37,619 bases of DNA from an uncultured Clostridia bacterium (lineage in GTDB: Bacteria > Bacillota > Clostridia > Oscillospirales > Acutalibacteraceae), in assembly GCA_946186245.1 (NCBI GenBank), contig CAMHMN010000023.1, positions 1-37,619 of the forward strand, given 5' to 3'. The number at the start of each line of letters is the position of its first letter. Within the stretch, counting starts at the first letter, position 1. A program made the translations under genes and the position numbers. Positions 15,491 to 26,377 of the stretch are shown here, piece by piece. Under the pieces are notes generated by a model. That model was not told the origin of the DNA. It did no database searches and saw nothing but the letters and a program-made list of their open reading frames with translations.

Positions 15491-16319
15491 CTTCCTTGTC
15501 ATTCTCCTTTTTTGCCTGTTTCCTTTTCTGCGCAGCGTACTTCTGCCACACGCCTGCCGTCAGAATGTTGTCGGTGATTTCGATGTCGGCGGAAAGCGGC
15601 AGCTTTTTGTAGCAGCGCATGAAATCGCCCCCCATCACCTGCAGGATCTGATGAATTTCATCGGGCGATGTGCCTGTCAGGCAGTTGTACCGCTCGTGCT
15701 TTATGTCGCTGTGAAGGTCGGTCGCCGCGTCCATCACATAAATGAATCGTCCCAGCGTCCGTCCGAATGCCCGGAGTTCCTGCCCGGATTCAATACCGTC
15801 CTCCATGACGAAAAGCTCGCCCATCAGCCGTCCGAAGCAATTGGCAGGAAGATCGGGATTGCATTCGCCGTCCGCTTCCAGTTCGCTGAGGTTTTCCAGA
15901 CAGGTGGAAATCGCCTGCGCCTGACGGGGATATTTCTGCTCCAGCTCGCGGCATTTGGAAGCAAAAGCCGAAGCCGCTGCCAGCGCGGCGGGATTCCTGT
16001 CGTCGTGCCAGTCGTCCATCAGCTTGTAGTAGCTGAGAATGACATTCATATCGGCGGAATAATCGCTGGCGGAAGTGCGGATTTCGATGTGTTTTTTGAG
16101 AGGATGGGCGGGACAGGCGCATTCGTCCGTGGTTTCGGGAAGCCTGTGCACCGACGAAAGAAGCATGGCGAGAAAAGCCATGTCGTAATTGAGCAGTAGT
16201 CGGCTGGACTGACCGCAGACCGCGCCGAGCGAACGGCAAAGCCCGCAGTACCAGCCGCGATAGCGTATTTTGTTTTCTTCGCTGAGAAGCTCTGACGCAG
16301 CCGTCACAAATCCGAACAT
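15471..16319 (-). CDS. DUF5685 family protein
   Basis: The product of about 282 residues begins MFGFVTA and has the family's [13 protein letters not shown] and [14 protein letters not shown] blocks, then [11 protein letters not shown]. The cysteines (CGLC, CACP) may bind metal. Function is unknown. The J-protein gene overlaps its 3' end, and this pairing occurs in other Clostridia as far as I recall, suggesting the two act together. A TTG at 16328 nearer to AAGGGA is an alternative start; 16319 is preferred because it fits the family N-terminus. Confidence 0.82.
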   Translation of the reverse strand: MFGFVTAASELLSEENKIRYRGWYCGLCRSLGAVCGQSSRLLLNYDMAFLAMLLSSVHRLPETTDECACPAHPLKKHIEIRTSASDYSADMNVILSYYKLMDDWHDDRNPAALAAASAFASKCRELEQKYPRQAQAISTCLENLSELEADGECNPDLPANCFGRLMGELFVMEDGIESGQELRAFGRTLGRFIYVMDAATDLHSDIKHERYNCLTGTSPDEIHQILQVMGGDFMRCYKKLPLSADIEITDNILTAGVWQKYAAQKRKQAKKENDKEDGKKPV

Positions 16320-16363
16320 CTTTTTCAATCAGTCCCTTCGTTACACAATCATCCTATGATAAT

Positions 16364-16392
16364 ATTATAAACGCAATATAAAATATTGTCAA
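16364..16392 (-). promoter_or_regulatory. Promoter of the DUF5685/J-protein operon
   Basis: On the minus strand perfect TTGACA (16387-16392), 17 bp, TATAAT (16364-16369). Confidence 0.85.
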
Positions 16393-16411
16393 TTTCTATT
16401 TGTATGCCGTA

Positions 16412-16434
16412 ACTGCCGTGATTATTGCGGCAGT
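16412..16434 (-). terminator. Possible hairpin at the end of rlmA
   Basis: ACTGCCG (16412-16418) pairs with CGGCAGT (16428-16434) across the stop codon. There is no T run after it, so it may be a weak terminator or only an mRNA-end hairpin. Confidence 0.35.
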
Positions 16435-17249
16435 TCAAGCACTCTCACGAAATATCCCACGGTGAGGTCAAGCGAAGGAATGGAGACAAGACGGGCGCGG
16501 TTTTCGGGCCTGACGTGCAGGGTGTGCGGCGTCATTTGCAGCAGGTTTTTCAATTCCCCGCCGTTCAGCGTCATGCGGAAATTTTTTTTTTCGCACCCGA
16601 TTTCCTTCAGATGCCCGGTTACAGGCTTGGGCCGCTTGTGCTGCTCAAAGAGGTCGTCATAGATGATCCGCTTCAGCTCGATGAGGTGATCCGTTCCCGC
16701 CGTCACTTCAATCACCCTGCCGCCGGGACGCAGCACGCGGGCAAATTCCTCCTCGCAGACCAGCGAGAACATCGCCGTCACCGCGTCGGCGCAGCCTTCC
16801 GCGACGGGAAGGTGGGATGCGGTCGCGGTGATCCAGCTGATTTCCTTGGTGCGGGAAGCCGCCATTTTCACCGCGGCTTTGGAAATGTCCGCGCCGATCA
16901 CCCTGGCGCTCTGAAAAAGCCGCAGAAATTGTTCCGTGTAATACCCTTCTCCGCAGCCCACGTCGATGATGGACGATACGCCGCCCGGAATTTCCTGCAA
17001 TGCGTGAGCGACGTCGGCACAGATGGGGAAGTAATGCCCCTGATTCAGAAAAAGACGCCGTGCGGCGAGCATTTCCGGCGTGTCGCCGGGGGAGAGGGAA
17101 TGCTTCTGCTGCACGGGAAGGAGATTGACATATCCCTGCCGCGCGATGTCGTAGGTATGACGAATGGGGCAGACCAGAGAGCTGCCGCTCTGTTCCAGCG
17201 GCTTGCCGCAGATAGGGCAGATGATATAAGCGCAGTTGAAATTGTTCAT
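16422..17249 (-). CDS. rlmA: 23S rRNA (guanine-N1)-methyltransferase, RlmA family
   Basis: RlmA-type enzymes methylate N1 of a guanine in helix 35 of 23S rRNA (G745 in E. coli, G748 in Gram-positives) using SAM. The N-terminal zinc site is visible as CPICGKPL and then CPIRHTYD, followed by the family motif ARQGYVNLLP. The SAM-binding motif is IIDVGCGEGYYT, with the post-I acidic residue in IGADISK. The 275-residue length is right. It is a single gene with its own promoter. Some family members give macrolide (tylosin) resistance in producers, but that cannot be inferred here. Confidence 0.92.
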   Translation of the reverse strand: MNNFNCAYIICPICGKPLEQSGSSLVCPIRHTYDIARQGYVNLLPVQQKHSLSPGDTPEMLAARRLFLNQGHYFPICADVAHALQEIPGGVSSIIDVGCGEGYYTEQFLRLFQSARVIGADISKAAVKMAASRTKEISWITATASHLPVAEGCADAVTAMFSLVCEEEFARVLRPGGRVIEVTAGTDHLIELKRIIYDDLFEQHKRPKPVTGHLKEIGCEKKNFRMTLNGGELKNLLQMTPHTLHVRPENRARLVSIPSLDLTVGYFVRVLELPQ

Positions 17250-17287
17250 GTAGCACCGTTCCAGACAGGTAAAATAATTCTGCCTTC

Positions 17288-17316
17288 ATTATACCACGGC
17301 AAACTGAAAAAAACAA
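17288..17316 (-). promoter_or_regulatory. rlmA promoter
   Basis: On the minus strand TTGTTT (17311-17316), 17 bp, TATAAT (17288-17293). Confidence 0.7.
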
Positions 17317-17425
17317 GCCGCCTGTCACGGCTGCTCCGGTGTATGAATTTTAGGCAGGGAAGGCAGGATTGTCTATTGCATCCTCGCCTGTTTTCACATA
17401 GAATATTCCATGCAATCGCCGCATA

Positions 17426-17460
17426 GAGGTTGAATTGCCGCGGAAATTCAACAAAACCTC
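17426..17460. other. Inverted repeat upstream of the F-ATPase promoter
   Basis: GAGGTT (17426-17431) pairs with AACCTC (17455-17460), and TTGAATT (17430-17436) with AATTCAA (17445-17451) inside. It lies just upstream of the -35 box and may be an operator or a leftover terminator. The rest of the 306-bp gap holds the two divergent promoters and nothing else recognised. Confidence 0.45.
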
Positions 17461-17482
17461 ATAATTGTTTACAATAACTTTA

Positions 17483-17511
17483 TTGATTTGCAGTGCCAAA
17501 TCGTTTATAAT
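17483..17511 (+). promoter_or_regulatory. F-type ATP synthase operon promoter
   Basis: TTGATT (17483-17488), 17 bp, TATAAT (17506-17511), 44 bp before the first start codon. Confidence 0.8.
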
Positions 17512-17555
17512 AATTCGGATTAATCGGCATTTAGCGGGAAAGGAGGGTGAGTCGG

Positions 17556-17951
17556 TTGCTGAAACGGTTCGATGCGATTGACCCGACGGTCAGGAAGGAA
17601 AGCCTCTATATCGCCTCCGTCACCGGAATACTCAGCCTGCTGCTGCAAGCCGGATTCCTGGTGGCAAGGCACTGGGATTACACCGTGCTGCTGGGCAATC
17701 TCCTCGGAGGAGTGACGGCCGCGGGAAATTTCTTCCTCATGGGAATAACCGTGCAGAAGGCGGTCGCCAAGGAGAAGAAGCCTGCCGCCGACCTGATGAA
17801 ATTCTCCCAGACCGTGCGTCTGCTGCTGCAATTGGTGGTGGCGGTGCTCGGCTTCGCGCTGCCCTGCTTCAACGGCTACGCCGTCATTATTCCCCTTTTC
17901 TTCCCGAGAATCGGAATTATGATAAGACCATTTATCAAGGGGAAGGAGTGA
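17556..17951 (+). CDS. atpI: ATP synthase subunit I (AtpI-like, c-ring assembly)
   Basis: A 131-residue membrane protein with four hydrophobic segments at the head of the operon, where AtpI normally lies. AtpI assists assembly of the c ring and possibly cation supply. The GNLLGGVTAAGNFFLMG stretch is characteristic of this family's second hairpin. A TTG at 17556 is chosen because AGGAGG (17541-17546) lies 9 nt upstream; the GTG at 17547 touches that site. The family is poorly conserved, so the call leans on position. Confidence 0.8.
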   Translation: MLKRFDAIDPTVRKESLYIASVTGILSLLLQAGFLVARHWDYTVLLGNLLGGVTAAGNFFLMGITVQKAVAKEKKPAADLMKFSQTVRLLLQLVVAVLGFALPCFNGYAVIIPLFFPRIGIMIRPFIKGKE

Positions 17952-17957
17952 ATATAC

Positions 17958-19176
<1,219 letters not shown>

Positions 19177-19204
19177 GCGTAAAAATACAATGAGGTGACG
19201 AAGT

Positions 19205-19729
19205 ATGCAGTCATTGGATATCATTTCCATTAATATCTGGCATATCGTCATATCACTCTGCAACCTACTGATTCTCTATTTCATGCTCAAAAAATTCCTC
19301 TACAAGCCGGTTAAGAAGGTGCTTGCCGAGCGTCAGGCGGCGATCGAATCCCGCTATGACGAAGCCGACAGGGCCAAGGGCGAAGCGCTTGCCGCCGAGG
19401 CGGAATGGAATGAGAAGATGGCTGCCGCCGATGAAGAAGCAGCGGGCATCGTGAGCAGCGCGGTGGAGAGCGCGAACCGTCAGAGCAGCGCGATTCTGGA
19501 CGAAACCAAGGAACGCGCCGACCGCATGATCAGCCGCGCCAGGGCGGAGGCGGAAGCCGAGCGCCGCAAAGCAGAGGACGATATCAAAGCCCAGATCGCC
19601 GACGTGTCGGTTATTCTTGCCGGCAAGATTCTCGACCGCGAAATCAACGCCGAGGATCACAGCGATCTGATCAATTCATTCATTTCTGAAATAGGTGAAA
19701 TAGGTGACGATAATGAGGGCGACGAGTAA
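19205..19729 (+). CDS. atpF: F-type ATP synthase subunit b
   Basis: The peripheral stalk subunit, 174 residues: one N-terminal membrane helix (IVISLCNLLILYFMLKKFLY), then a long Ala/Glu/Lys/Arg-rich helix without breaks that dimerises and reaches the delta subunit. The KPVKKVLAERQAAIESRYDEA segment is typical. Its last 17 bases overlap the start of atpH, indicating translational coupling. Confidence 0.95.
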   Translation: MQSLDIISINIWHIVISLCNLLILYFMLKKFLYKPVKKVLAERQAAIESRYDEADRAKGEALAAEAEWNEKMAAADEEAAGIVSSAVESANRQSSAILDETKERADRMISRARAEAEAERRKAEDDIKAQIADVSVILAGKILDREINAEDHSDLINSFISEIGEIGDDNEGDE

Positions 19730-20243
19730 GGAATATGCCGCTGCCCTGTTTTCACTGGCGCGTGAAACCCGCAGCGAAGAGCAAACTCTGGAGGAACTCC
19801 GGTTCATCGAGAGCGTTTTTGAGGACGCTCCCGAATACGCCGCCTTTCTCGGCGCGCCTGCCATTCCCAAGTCGGAACGTCTGGGGAGTCTGCAAACCGC
19901 GTTTGAAGGCTCGCTGTCGGAATACACCATGTCCTTTCTCTCGCTGCTGTGCGAACAGGGAGGCGCGTCCATTCTGGGCGAGTGTGCAGCCGAGTACGAA
20001 CGTCTGTACAACGAAAGGGCAGGCCTTGCCCGTGCGGAGGTTGTCAGCGCGGTAGCTCTCACCGACGACCAGAAGACGAGAATGCGTGCCAAACTGGAGA
20101 AGCTCAGCGGTCGCAGGCTCAATATCCGCTGGCGGATCGATGCGGAACTGCTGGGCGGCGTGACAGTGGACATAGAAGGGCTGCGGATCGACGGGAGCCT
20201 GAGAACCAAGCTGAAAAACGTAAGGAAAGTGATAGGCGAATGA
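19713..20243 (+). CDS. atpH: F-type ATP synthase subunit delta
   Basis: Delta joins the peripheral stalk to the top of the alpha/beta head. The 176-residue protein has the helical N-terminal domain ([25 protein letters not shown]) and the C-terminal strand-rich part with [20 protein letters not shown], matching the family ending. The ATG at 19713 has AGGTGA 5 nt upstream; a GTG at 19704 lies in that site. It overlaps atpF at its start and atpA by ATGA at its end. Confidence 0.94.
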   Translation: MRATSKEYAAALFSLARETRSEEQTLEELRFIESVFEDAPEYAAFLGAPAIPKSERLGSLQTAFEGSLSEYTMSFLSLLCEQGGASILGECAAEYERLYNERAGLARAEVVSAVALTDDQKTRMRAKLEKLSGRRLNIRWRIDAELLGGVTVDIEGLRIDGSLRTKLKNVRKVIGE

Positions 20244-21733
20244 ACAGAAAACCCGAGGAAATCAGCAATATTCTGAAGGAACAGATCAGAAACTACAAAT
20301 CGAAAATAGAGATGACCGAGACCGGCACCGTCGTCATGGTGGGCGACGGCATCGCGTCGGTCTACGGACTTCGCAGCTGTATGGCGGGCGAACTGCTGGA
20401 ATTCAGTGACGGCAGCGTGGGTCTTGCGCAGAACCTGGAGGAAGAAACCGTTTCGGTCGCCATTCTCGCCAACACCAACAACATCTGCGAAGGCACCACC
20501 GTCAGACGCACCGGACAGGTGCTTTCGGTGCCGGTAGGCGAGCAGATGCTGGGACGCGTGGTGAATGCGCTTGGCGTGCCGATCGACGGCAAGGGCGACA
20601 TTCACACCACCCAAATGCGTCCCATCGAATCGGAAGCGCCCGGCATCATCGAGCGCAAGAGCGTTTCGGTTCCGCTGCAGACCGGCATCAAGGCGATCGA
20701 CAGCATGATTCCGATCGGCAGAGGTCAGCGTGAGCTGCTCATCGGCGACCGCCAGACCGGTAAGACGGAGATTGCCTCCGACACCATCATCAACCAGAAG
20801 AACACCGGCGTACTCTGCATCTATGTCGCCATCGGCAAGAAGAATTCGTCGGTGGTGCAGCTGGCGCAGAAGCTCATTGACGAAGGCGCGATGGAGTATT
20901 CCATCATCGTATCGGCATCCGCTTCCGAGAGCGCGCCGCTGCAATATATCGCCCCCTACGCGGGCTGCGCCATGGCGGAATACTTCCGCGAGCAGGGCAA
21001 GGACGTGCTGATCATTTACGACGATCTTTCCAAGCACGCCGTGGCATACCGCGCAATTTCCCTGCTGATCCGCAGACCTCCCGGACGTGAAGCCTACCCC
21101 GGCGACGTATTCTATCTGCATTCCCGTCTGCTGGAAAGGGCTGCCTGTGTCGCTCCGGAATACGGCGGCGGTTCGATAACCGCCCTTCCGATCATCGAAA
21201 CGCAGGAAGGCGACGTTTCGGCCTACATTCCGACCAACGTCATTTCCATCACCGACGGACAGATATTCCTGGAAACCGAGCTCTTCCACGCGGGCGTTAT
21301 TCCGGCCATCAACCCGGGTATTTCGGTCAGCCGTGTCGGCGGTTCGGCACAGCTCAAGGGCATGAAGAAGGTCGCCGGCGAGCTCAAGCTGCTCTATTCG
21401 CAGTACCGTGAGCTTCAGTCCTTCGCGCAGTTCGGCAGCGATCTCGACCCGGATACCAAGGCGCGTCTTGCCCTCGGCGAGAGAATCGTCGAGGTGCTCA
21501 AGCAGAAGCAGAATTCGCCCATCCGCACGGGCTGTCAGGTGGCCATCGTCTACGCTGTCATCAACGGCTATCTCAACGAATACGCGGTCAGCGAAGTGCG
21601 CGATTATGAGCAGCGGCTTTTCAGGCTGCTGGAGGATAAGCACGCCGACTGGCTTGACAGAATCGAACACAATCACTTTGACGAATCCGATATAACCGAG
21701 CTGAAATCCGCTCTTGACGATATGCGGAGGTGA
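20240..21733 (+). CDS. atpA: F-type ATP synthase subunit alpha
   Basis: The regulatory nucleotide-binding subunit of F1, 497 residues, near the family's usual length. The N-terminus ([16 protein letters not shown]) binds delta. The P-loop is GDRQTGKTE at about residue 170, and the alpha signature [17 protein letters not shown] is present. The ATG at 20240 overlaps the atpH stop. A longer upstream reading frame from 19949 runs through atpH in another frame and is not real coding sequence. Confidence 0.97.
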   Translation: MNRKPEEISNILKEQIRNYKSKIEMTETGTVVMVGDGIASVYGLRSCMAGELLEFSDGSVGLAQNLEEETVSVAILANTNNICEGTTVRRTGQVLSVPVGEQMLGRVVNALGVPIDGKGDIHTTQMRPIESEAPGIIERKSVSVPLQTGIKAIDSMIPIGRGQRELLIGDRQTGKTEIASDTIINQKNTGVLCIYVAIGKKNSSVVQLAQKLIDEGAMEYSIIVSASASESAPLQYIAPYAGCAMAEYFREQGKDVLIIYDDLSKHAVAYRAISLLIRRPPGREAYPGDVFYLHSRLLERAACVAPEYGGGSITALPIIETQEGDVSAYIPTNVISITDGQIFLETELFHAGVIPAINPGISVSRVGGSAQLKGMKKVAGELKLLYSQYRELQSFAQFGSDLDPDTKARLALGERIVEVLKQKQNSPIRTGCQVAIVYAVINGYLNEYAVSEVRDYEQRLFRLLEDKHADWLDRIEHNHFDESDITELKSALDDMRR

Positions 21734-21738
21734 CCTGA

Positions 21739-22542
21739 ATGAGCGCCGATATCAAAAGCCTTCGTTCCAGCATCCGCAGCGTTGATTCCATGCTCCACCT
21801 GACCACGGCGATGGGGCTTGTGGCTTCGTCCAAGATCTACCGCGCCAGCGAGGAAATGATTAAGGCGCGTCAGTACGTGGATGCTCTGAAGATCATGACC
21901 GCGACGCTCGCTTCCTGCCCCGAATGCCAGCGCAGTCCCTATATGCGCACAGAAGGCAGCGACAGAACCCTTTTGATCGTCATAGCGGGGGACAGAGGGC
22001 TTTGCGGCGGCTACAATTCCAACGTATTCCGCGCCGCCGAATTAATTCCGGATGCGGAGAAGATCTGCATAGGCAAGCGTGCCTGCGAGCACTTCGGCGG
22101 AGAGATGACCCTTTGCGGAGGCTATACCTGCGAGCAGGGACACGAGCTGGCGGTGAAGCTGTGTGAGGATTTTGCCCGGGAAAAATTCGATCGCCTCGGC
22201 ATGATCAGCACGGATTATGTTTCCATGATGACGCAGGAGGCTTCCATCAAATGGCTGCTCCCCTTTGAAAAGACCGGGAGCGAACGGGCCGGGGGCATTG
22301 AATTCGAGCCGGACGAGGTGAGCGTCATGAATGCAGCCGTCGTGGAATACGTCTACGGCATGCTGATGTGGGGCGTGCGGGAGAGCTTCGCCAGCGAGAA
22401 TGCCGCGCGGAGAATGGCGATGGACAGCGCCGGACGCAACGCCCGCGAGATGCTGGACGATCTGCGCCTGACCTACAACCGAGCACGTCAGGGAGCCATC
22501 ACGCAGGAAATTACCGAAATCGTCGCGGGCAGTGGACGGTAA
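21739..22542 (+). CDS. atpG: F-type ATP synthase subunit gamma
   Basis: Gamma is the rotor shaft. The 267-residue protein has the N-terminal helix (IKSLRSSIRSVDSMLHLTTAM), the central Rossmann-like part (LLIVIAGDRGLCGGYNSNVF) and the C-terminal helix with LTYNRARQGAITQEITEIVAG, whose ITxEITEIVxGA pattern is diagnostic. It follows atpA after 5 bp. It is followed by a 360-bp repeat-filled gap before atpD, whereas most operons leave only a few bases there. Confidence 0.95.
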   Translation: MSADIKSLRSSIRSVDSMLHLTTAMGLVASSKIYRASEEMIKARQYVDALKIMTATLASCPECQRSPYMRTEGSDRTLLIVIAGDRGLCGGYNSNVFRAAELIPDAEKICIGKRACEHFGGEMTLCGGYTCEQGHELAVKLCEDFAREKFDRLGMISTDYVSMMTQEASIKWLLPFEKTGSERAGGIEFEPDEVSVMNAAVVEYVYGMLMWGVRESFASENAARRMAMDSAGRNAREMLDDLRLTYNRARQGAITQEITEIVAGSGR

Positions 22543-22695
22543 AGCGGAAATCCAAAAAGAAAAAAGCAAAGCGCGCAGCGCCAATAAAGCGAGCGTTTTT
22601 TGTCCAGGCGAGCGCGGGGTGCAGGGCAATGTCGTCAACTTAAGACTTATGGCACTGGCACGGTTCCCGATTCAGAATAAAGCTCGATTTGCACA

Positions 22696-22805
22696 AACTC
22701 ATCCGGCACTTCGTGCCACTTTCCCTTTCAGGGAAGGGAAATAGCGCGTGGCAGTTCATCAGCCCTCTATGAAAGAGAGGGGGGACCGCTTGCGGTGGGT
22801 GAGTT
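22696..22805. repeat. 110-bp MITE-like palindromic element
   Basis: The ends are inverted repeats: AACTCATCC (22696-22704) and GGGTGAGTT (22797-22805) with one mismatch. Internal short hairpins such as GGCACTTCGTGCC (22704-22716), CCCTTTCAGGGAAGGG and ACCGCTTGCGGT are present. This layout resembles the small palindromic intergenic elements common in gut Clostridia. No gene and no clear target duplication was seen. Confidence 0.6.
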
Positions 22806-22835
22806 CGCCCCGGGCGCAGCCGAACAGGTAACGAT

Positions 22836-22864
22836 TTGCAAAATTCCCTTTTCCCGTTTATATA
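22836..22864 (+). promoter_or_regulatory. Possible internal promoter before F-type atpD
   Basis: TTGCAA (22836-22841), 17 bp, TATATA (22859-22864), 38 bp before the atpD start. If real, beta and epsilon could be transcribed apart from the rest of the operon. Confidence 0.45.
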
Positions 22865-22884
22865 AATACGATTTCCTTGTATAA

Positions 22885-24602
<1,718 letters not shown>

Positions 24603-24621
24603 AGGATCATATTTTTAACAT

Positions 24622-24670
24622 AAACAGATAACAGCGTGTTTTTTTGGCACTGTTATCTGTTTTGTTTTTA
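24622..24670 (+). terminator. F-type ATP synthase operon terminator
   Basis: AAACAGATAACAG (24622-24634) pairs perfectly with CTGTTATCTGTTT (24650-24662), followed by TGTTTTTA. Confidence 0.93.
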
Positions 24671-24679
24671 TTTGTTTTG

Positions 24680-24708
24680 TTGACTTTTTCTTTTGATAAT
24701 GGTAAGAT
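24680..24708 (+). promoter_or_regulatory. tagD promoter
   Basis: TTGACT (24680-24685), 17 bp, TAAGAT (24703-24708). Confidence 0.65.
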
Positions 24709-24743
24709 ATAAGTATAAAGCTCAGCAAGGAGACGCGAAATAT

Positions 24744-25142
24744 ATGAAGCGAGTTATCACATACGGCACATTTGACCTGCTGCATTACGGGCATATCAAT
24801 CTGCTCAAAAGAGCCAAGGCGCTGGGGGATTATCTGGTGGTGTGCCTTTCCACCGATGAATTCAACTGGAACGAGAAGCACAAGAAGTGTTATTTCACCT
24901 ACGAACAGCGCAAGTCGCTGCTGGAAGCCATCCGCTATGTCGATCTGGTCATTCCGGAGGAAAACTGGGACCAGAAGCGCAGCGACGTGCACGAGTACCA
25001 CATTGACACCTTCGTGATCGGCGACGACTGGGAAGGCAAATTCGACTTCCTGCGGGACGAAGGCTGCGAAGTGGTCTATCTTGCCCGCACGCCGGAAATC
25101 AGCACCACCCAGATCAAGCACGACCTGGGCGACAAGAAATAA
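24744..25142 (+). CDS. tagD: Glycerol-3-phosphate cytidylyltransferase
   Basis: The enzyme makes CDP-glycerol from CTP and glycerol-3-phosphate, the donor for poly(glycerol-phosphate) wall teichoic acid or related glycans. The 132 residues fit the family exactly: nucleotide-binding GTFDLLHYGH at the N-terminus (HxGH), FVIGDDWEGKFDFL, and RTPEISTTQIK, close to the family's RTxGISTT. It is a lone gene with its own promoter and terminator; no other teichoic acid gene lies in the window. GGAGACG lies upstream of the ATG at 24744. Confidence 0.94.
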   Translation: MKRVITYGTFDLLHYGHINLLKRAKALGDYLVVCLSTDEFNWNEKHKKCYFTYEQRKSLLEAIRYVDLVIPEENWDQKRSDVHEYHIDTFVIGDDWEGKFDFLRDEGCEVVYLARTPEISTTQIKHDLGDKK

Positions 25143-25157
25143 TCAGATGGGTCACAG

Positions 25158-25196
25158 AAAGGGCATTTCCGTATACCGTTGCGGAAACGCCCTTTT
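25158..25196. terminator. Terminator between tagD and the DUF4363 gene
   Basis: AAAGGGC-A-TTTCCG (25158-25171) pairs with CGGAAA-C-GCCCTTT (25182-25195), then TTATT. It is nearly symmetric and can serve both convergent genes. Confidence 0.88.
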
Positions 25197-25206
25197 ATTC
25201 TGCGTT

Positions 25207-25602
25207 TTAGAGAATATTCGCGACGGTGGGCAGCTCGGTTTTTCTGAGGTGCTCCAGCGCGTCGTGTGTTTCGTGCAGGGTAAGGAAAAGCTCCCCGAAC
25301 TTCCCGCTGTCGTACAGCGGACGCAGCCGCTGCACCGCCGAGGAAACCCGTTCCAGCTCATCGTGACGGGAATAGGTGGAAACGACCGGCTCGTATTTCT
25401 GCCAGAATTGGGAAAGCTCGTCGATTTTCGCGTCCAGCTTTTCAATGCTTTTGGCGTCCGTCCTGCCCATGTCGCTCATGGAAATGGCTTGATTGGTAAT
25501 GTCGGTCATTCTGCGGCTGACACGAACCGTGCCGAGCAGCGCCGATGTGCAGAATATGATCAGCAGCAGAAACAGTACCACGCTTATCCTTTCGCGGTTC
25601 AT
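25207..25602 (-). CDS. DUF4363-like membrane-anchored protein
   Basis: A 131-residue protein with one N-terminal membrane helix (ISVVLFLLLIIFCTSALL) and an extracytoplasmic helical domain (KSIEKLDAKIDELSQFWQKYEPVVSTYSRHDELERV), the pattern of DUF4363. Its start overlaps the DUF421 gene's stop (ATGA). The two families are commonly neighbours in Clostridia and the small protein probably partners with the DUF421 protein. Function unknown. Confidence 0.82.
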   Translation of the reverse strand: MNRERISVVLFLLLIIFCTSALLGTVRVSRRMTDITNQAISMSDMGRTDAKSIEKLDAKIDELSQFWQKYEPVVSTYSRHDELERVSSAVQRLRPLYDSGKFGELFLTLHETHDALEHLRKTELPTVANIL

Positions 25603-26279
25603 TTTGCATTCCCCACCTTTTTGATGATTTTGAATTTTCCTCCGCTGTCGCCGTACATGATGAATACGTCGCTCAGCCTGACGCTCTGGGATTTGAGCGT
25701 CTTTTTTATTCTATCGGCCGTCCAGCCTGTGAGCTTTGCGGCTTCGGTTTCGATTTCGCCGTCGCTGACGATCAGGGCGTTGAGGCAATCCTTCCCGTCG
25801 TCCTTTCCCGCCTGGGAAGCGGTCAGAGGAAGCTCGCCGCTTTTGAGCAGCACGCTCATGACCCCGTCAGTCTCAAAAATCGCGTATTCCACTTTGGAGG
25901 GGTCAAATATGTCCTTCTTGCGCAGCTCCTCAAACAAATCCTCATTGCTCAGCCGCAGTGAACGCATGGCAGCCTGGTTGACCTTCCCCTTTTCGATGAC
26001 CACCACCGGCATTCCGGAAATCAGCTGGCGGAAGGGGCGGTATTTGAGCATGATATACGACATGGCGATTTCGGTTACCACCAGCGTCAGTATGGGAATA
26101 ATGCCGGTGAAGATGGAGATGCCTACTTCCTGCATGGGCATGGCGGCGATGTTGGAAATCATCAGCGTTACCACAATCTCGGAGGCCTGCATTTCCTTGA
26201 TCTGCCGTTTGCCCATCACCCGCACGGCAAATATGACAATGGCATAGAGTATCACGGTGCGAATCAGAGAGACGAACAT
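25599..26279 (-). CDS. DUF421 family membrane protein (YetF/YrbG-like)
   Basis: 226 residues. Three N-terminal hydrophobic segments with the conserved block VRVMGKRQIKEMQASEIVVTLMISN, then the soluble C-terminal domain (PVVVIEKGKVNQAAMRSLRLSNEDLFEELRKK, VEYAIFETDGVMSVL) are hallmarks of DUF421. In spore formers members affect spore germination or envelope properties, but no role can be assigned here. It is co-translated with the DUF4363-like gene. GGAAGG is present ahead of the ATG at 26279. Confidence 0.9.
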   Translation of the reverse strand: MFVSLIRTVILYAIVIFAVRVMGKRQIKEMQASEIVVTLMISNIAAMPMQEVGISIFTGIIPILTLVVTEIAMSYIMLKYRPFRQLISGMPVVVIEKGKVNQAAMRSLRLSNEDLFEELRKKDIFDPSKVEYAIFETDGVMSVLLKSGELPLTASQAGKDDGKDCLNALIVSDGEIETEAAKLTGWTADRIKKTLKSQSVRLSDVFIMYGDSGGKFKIIKKVGNAK

Positions 26280-26329
26280 GTCCGGTCACTTCCTTCCGGA
26301 ATTAGTTTAGCCGGAAATGTGACAGATAT

Positions 26330-26367
26330 TACAAAGAACCCTACCGGATTTTGTTTTTCCGGCAGGG
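26330..26367 (-). terminator. Terminator of the DUF5104-like gene
   Basis: CCCTACCGG (26339-26347) pairs with CCGGCAGGG (26359-26367) with one mismatch; on the minus strand TTCTTTGT follows. Confidence 0.75.
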
Positions 26368-26377
26368 CTGCTGTCTG

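Noticed and set aside
19949..20239. N-terminal extension of ATP synthase alpha
   Set aside because: It runs inside atpH in another frame; the ATG at 20240 overlaps the atpH stop and gives the known alpha N-terminus.
19676..21676. 666-residue minus-strand frame opposite atpH/atpA
   Set aside because: It is an antisense shadow of highly biased codons; no family motifs and no ribosome site.
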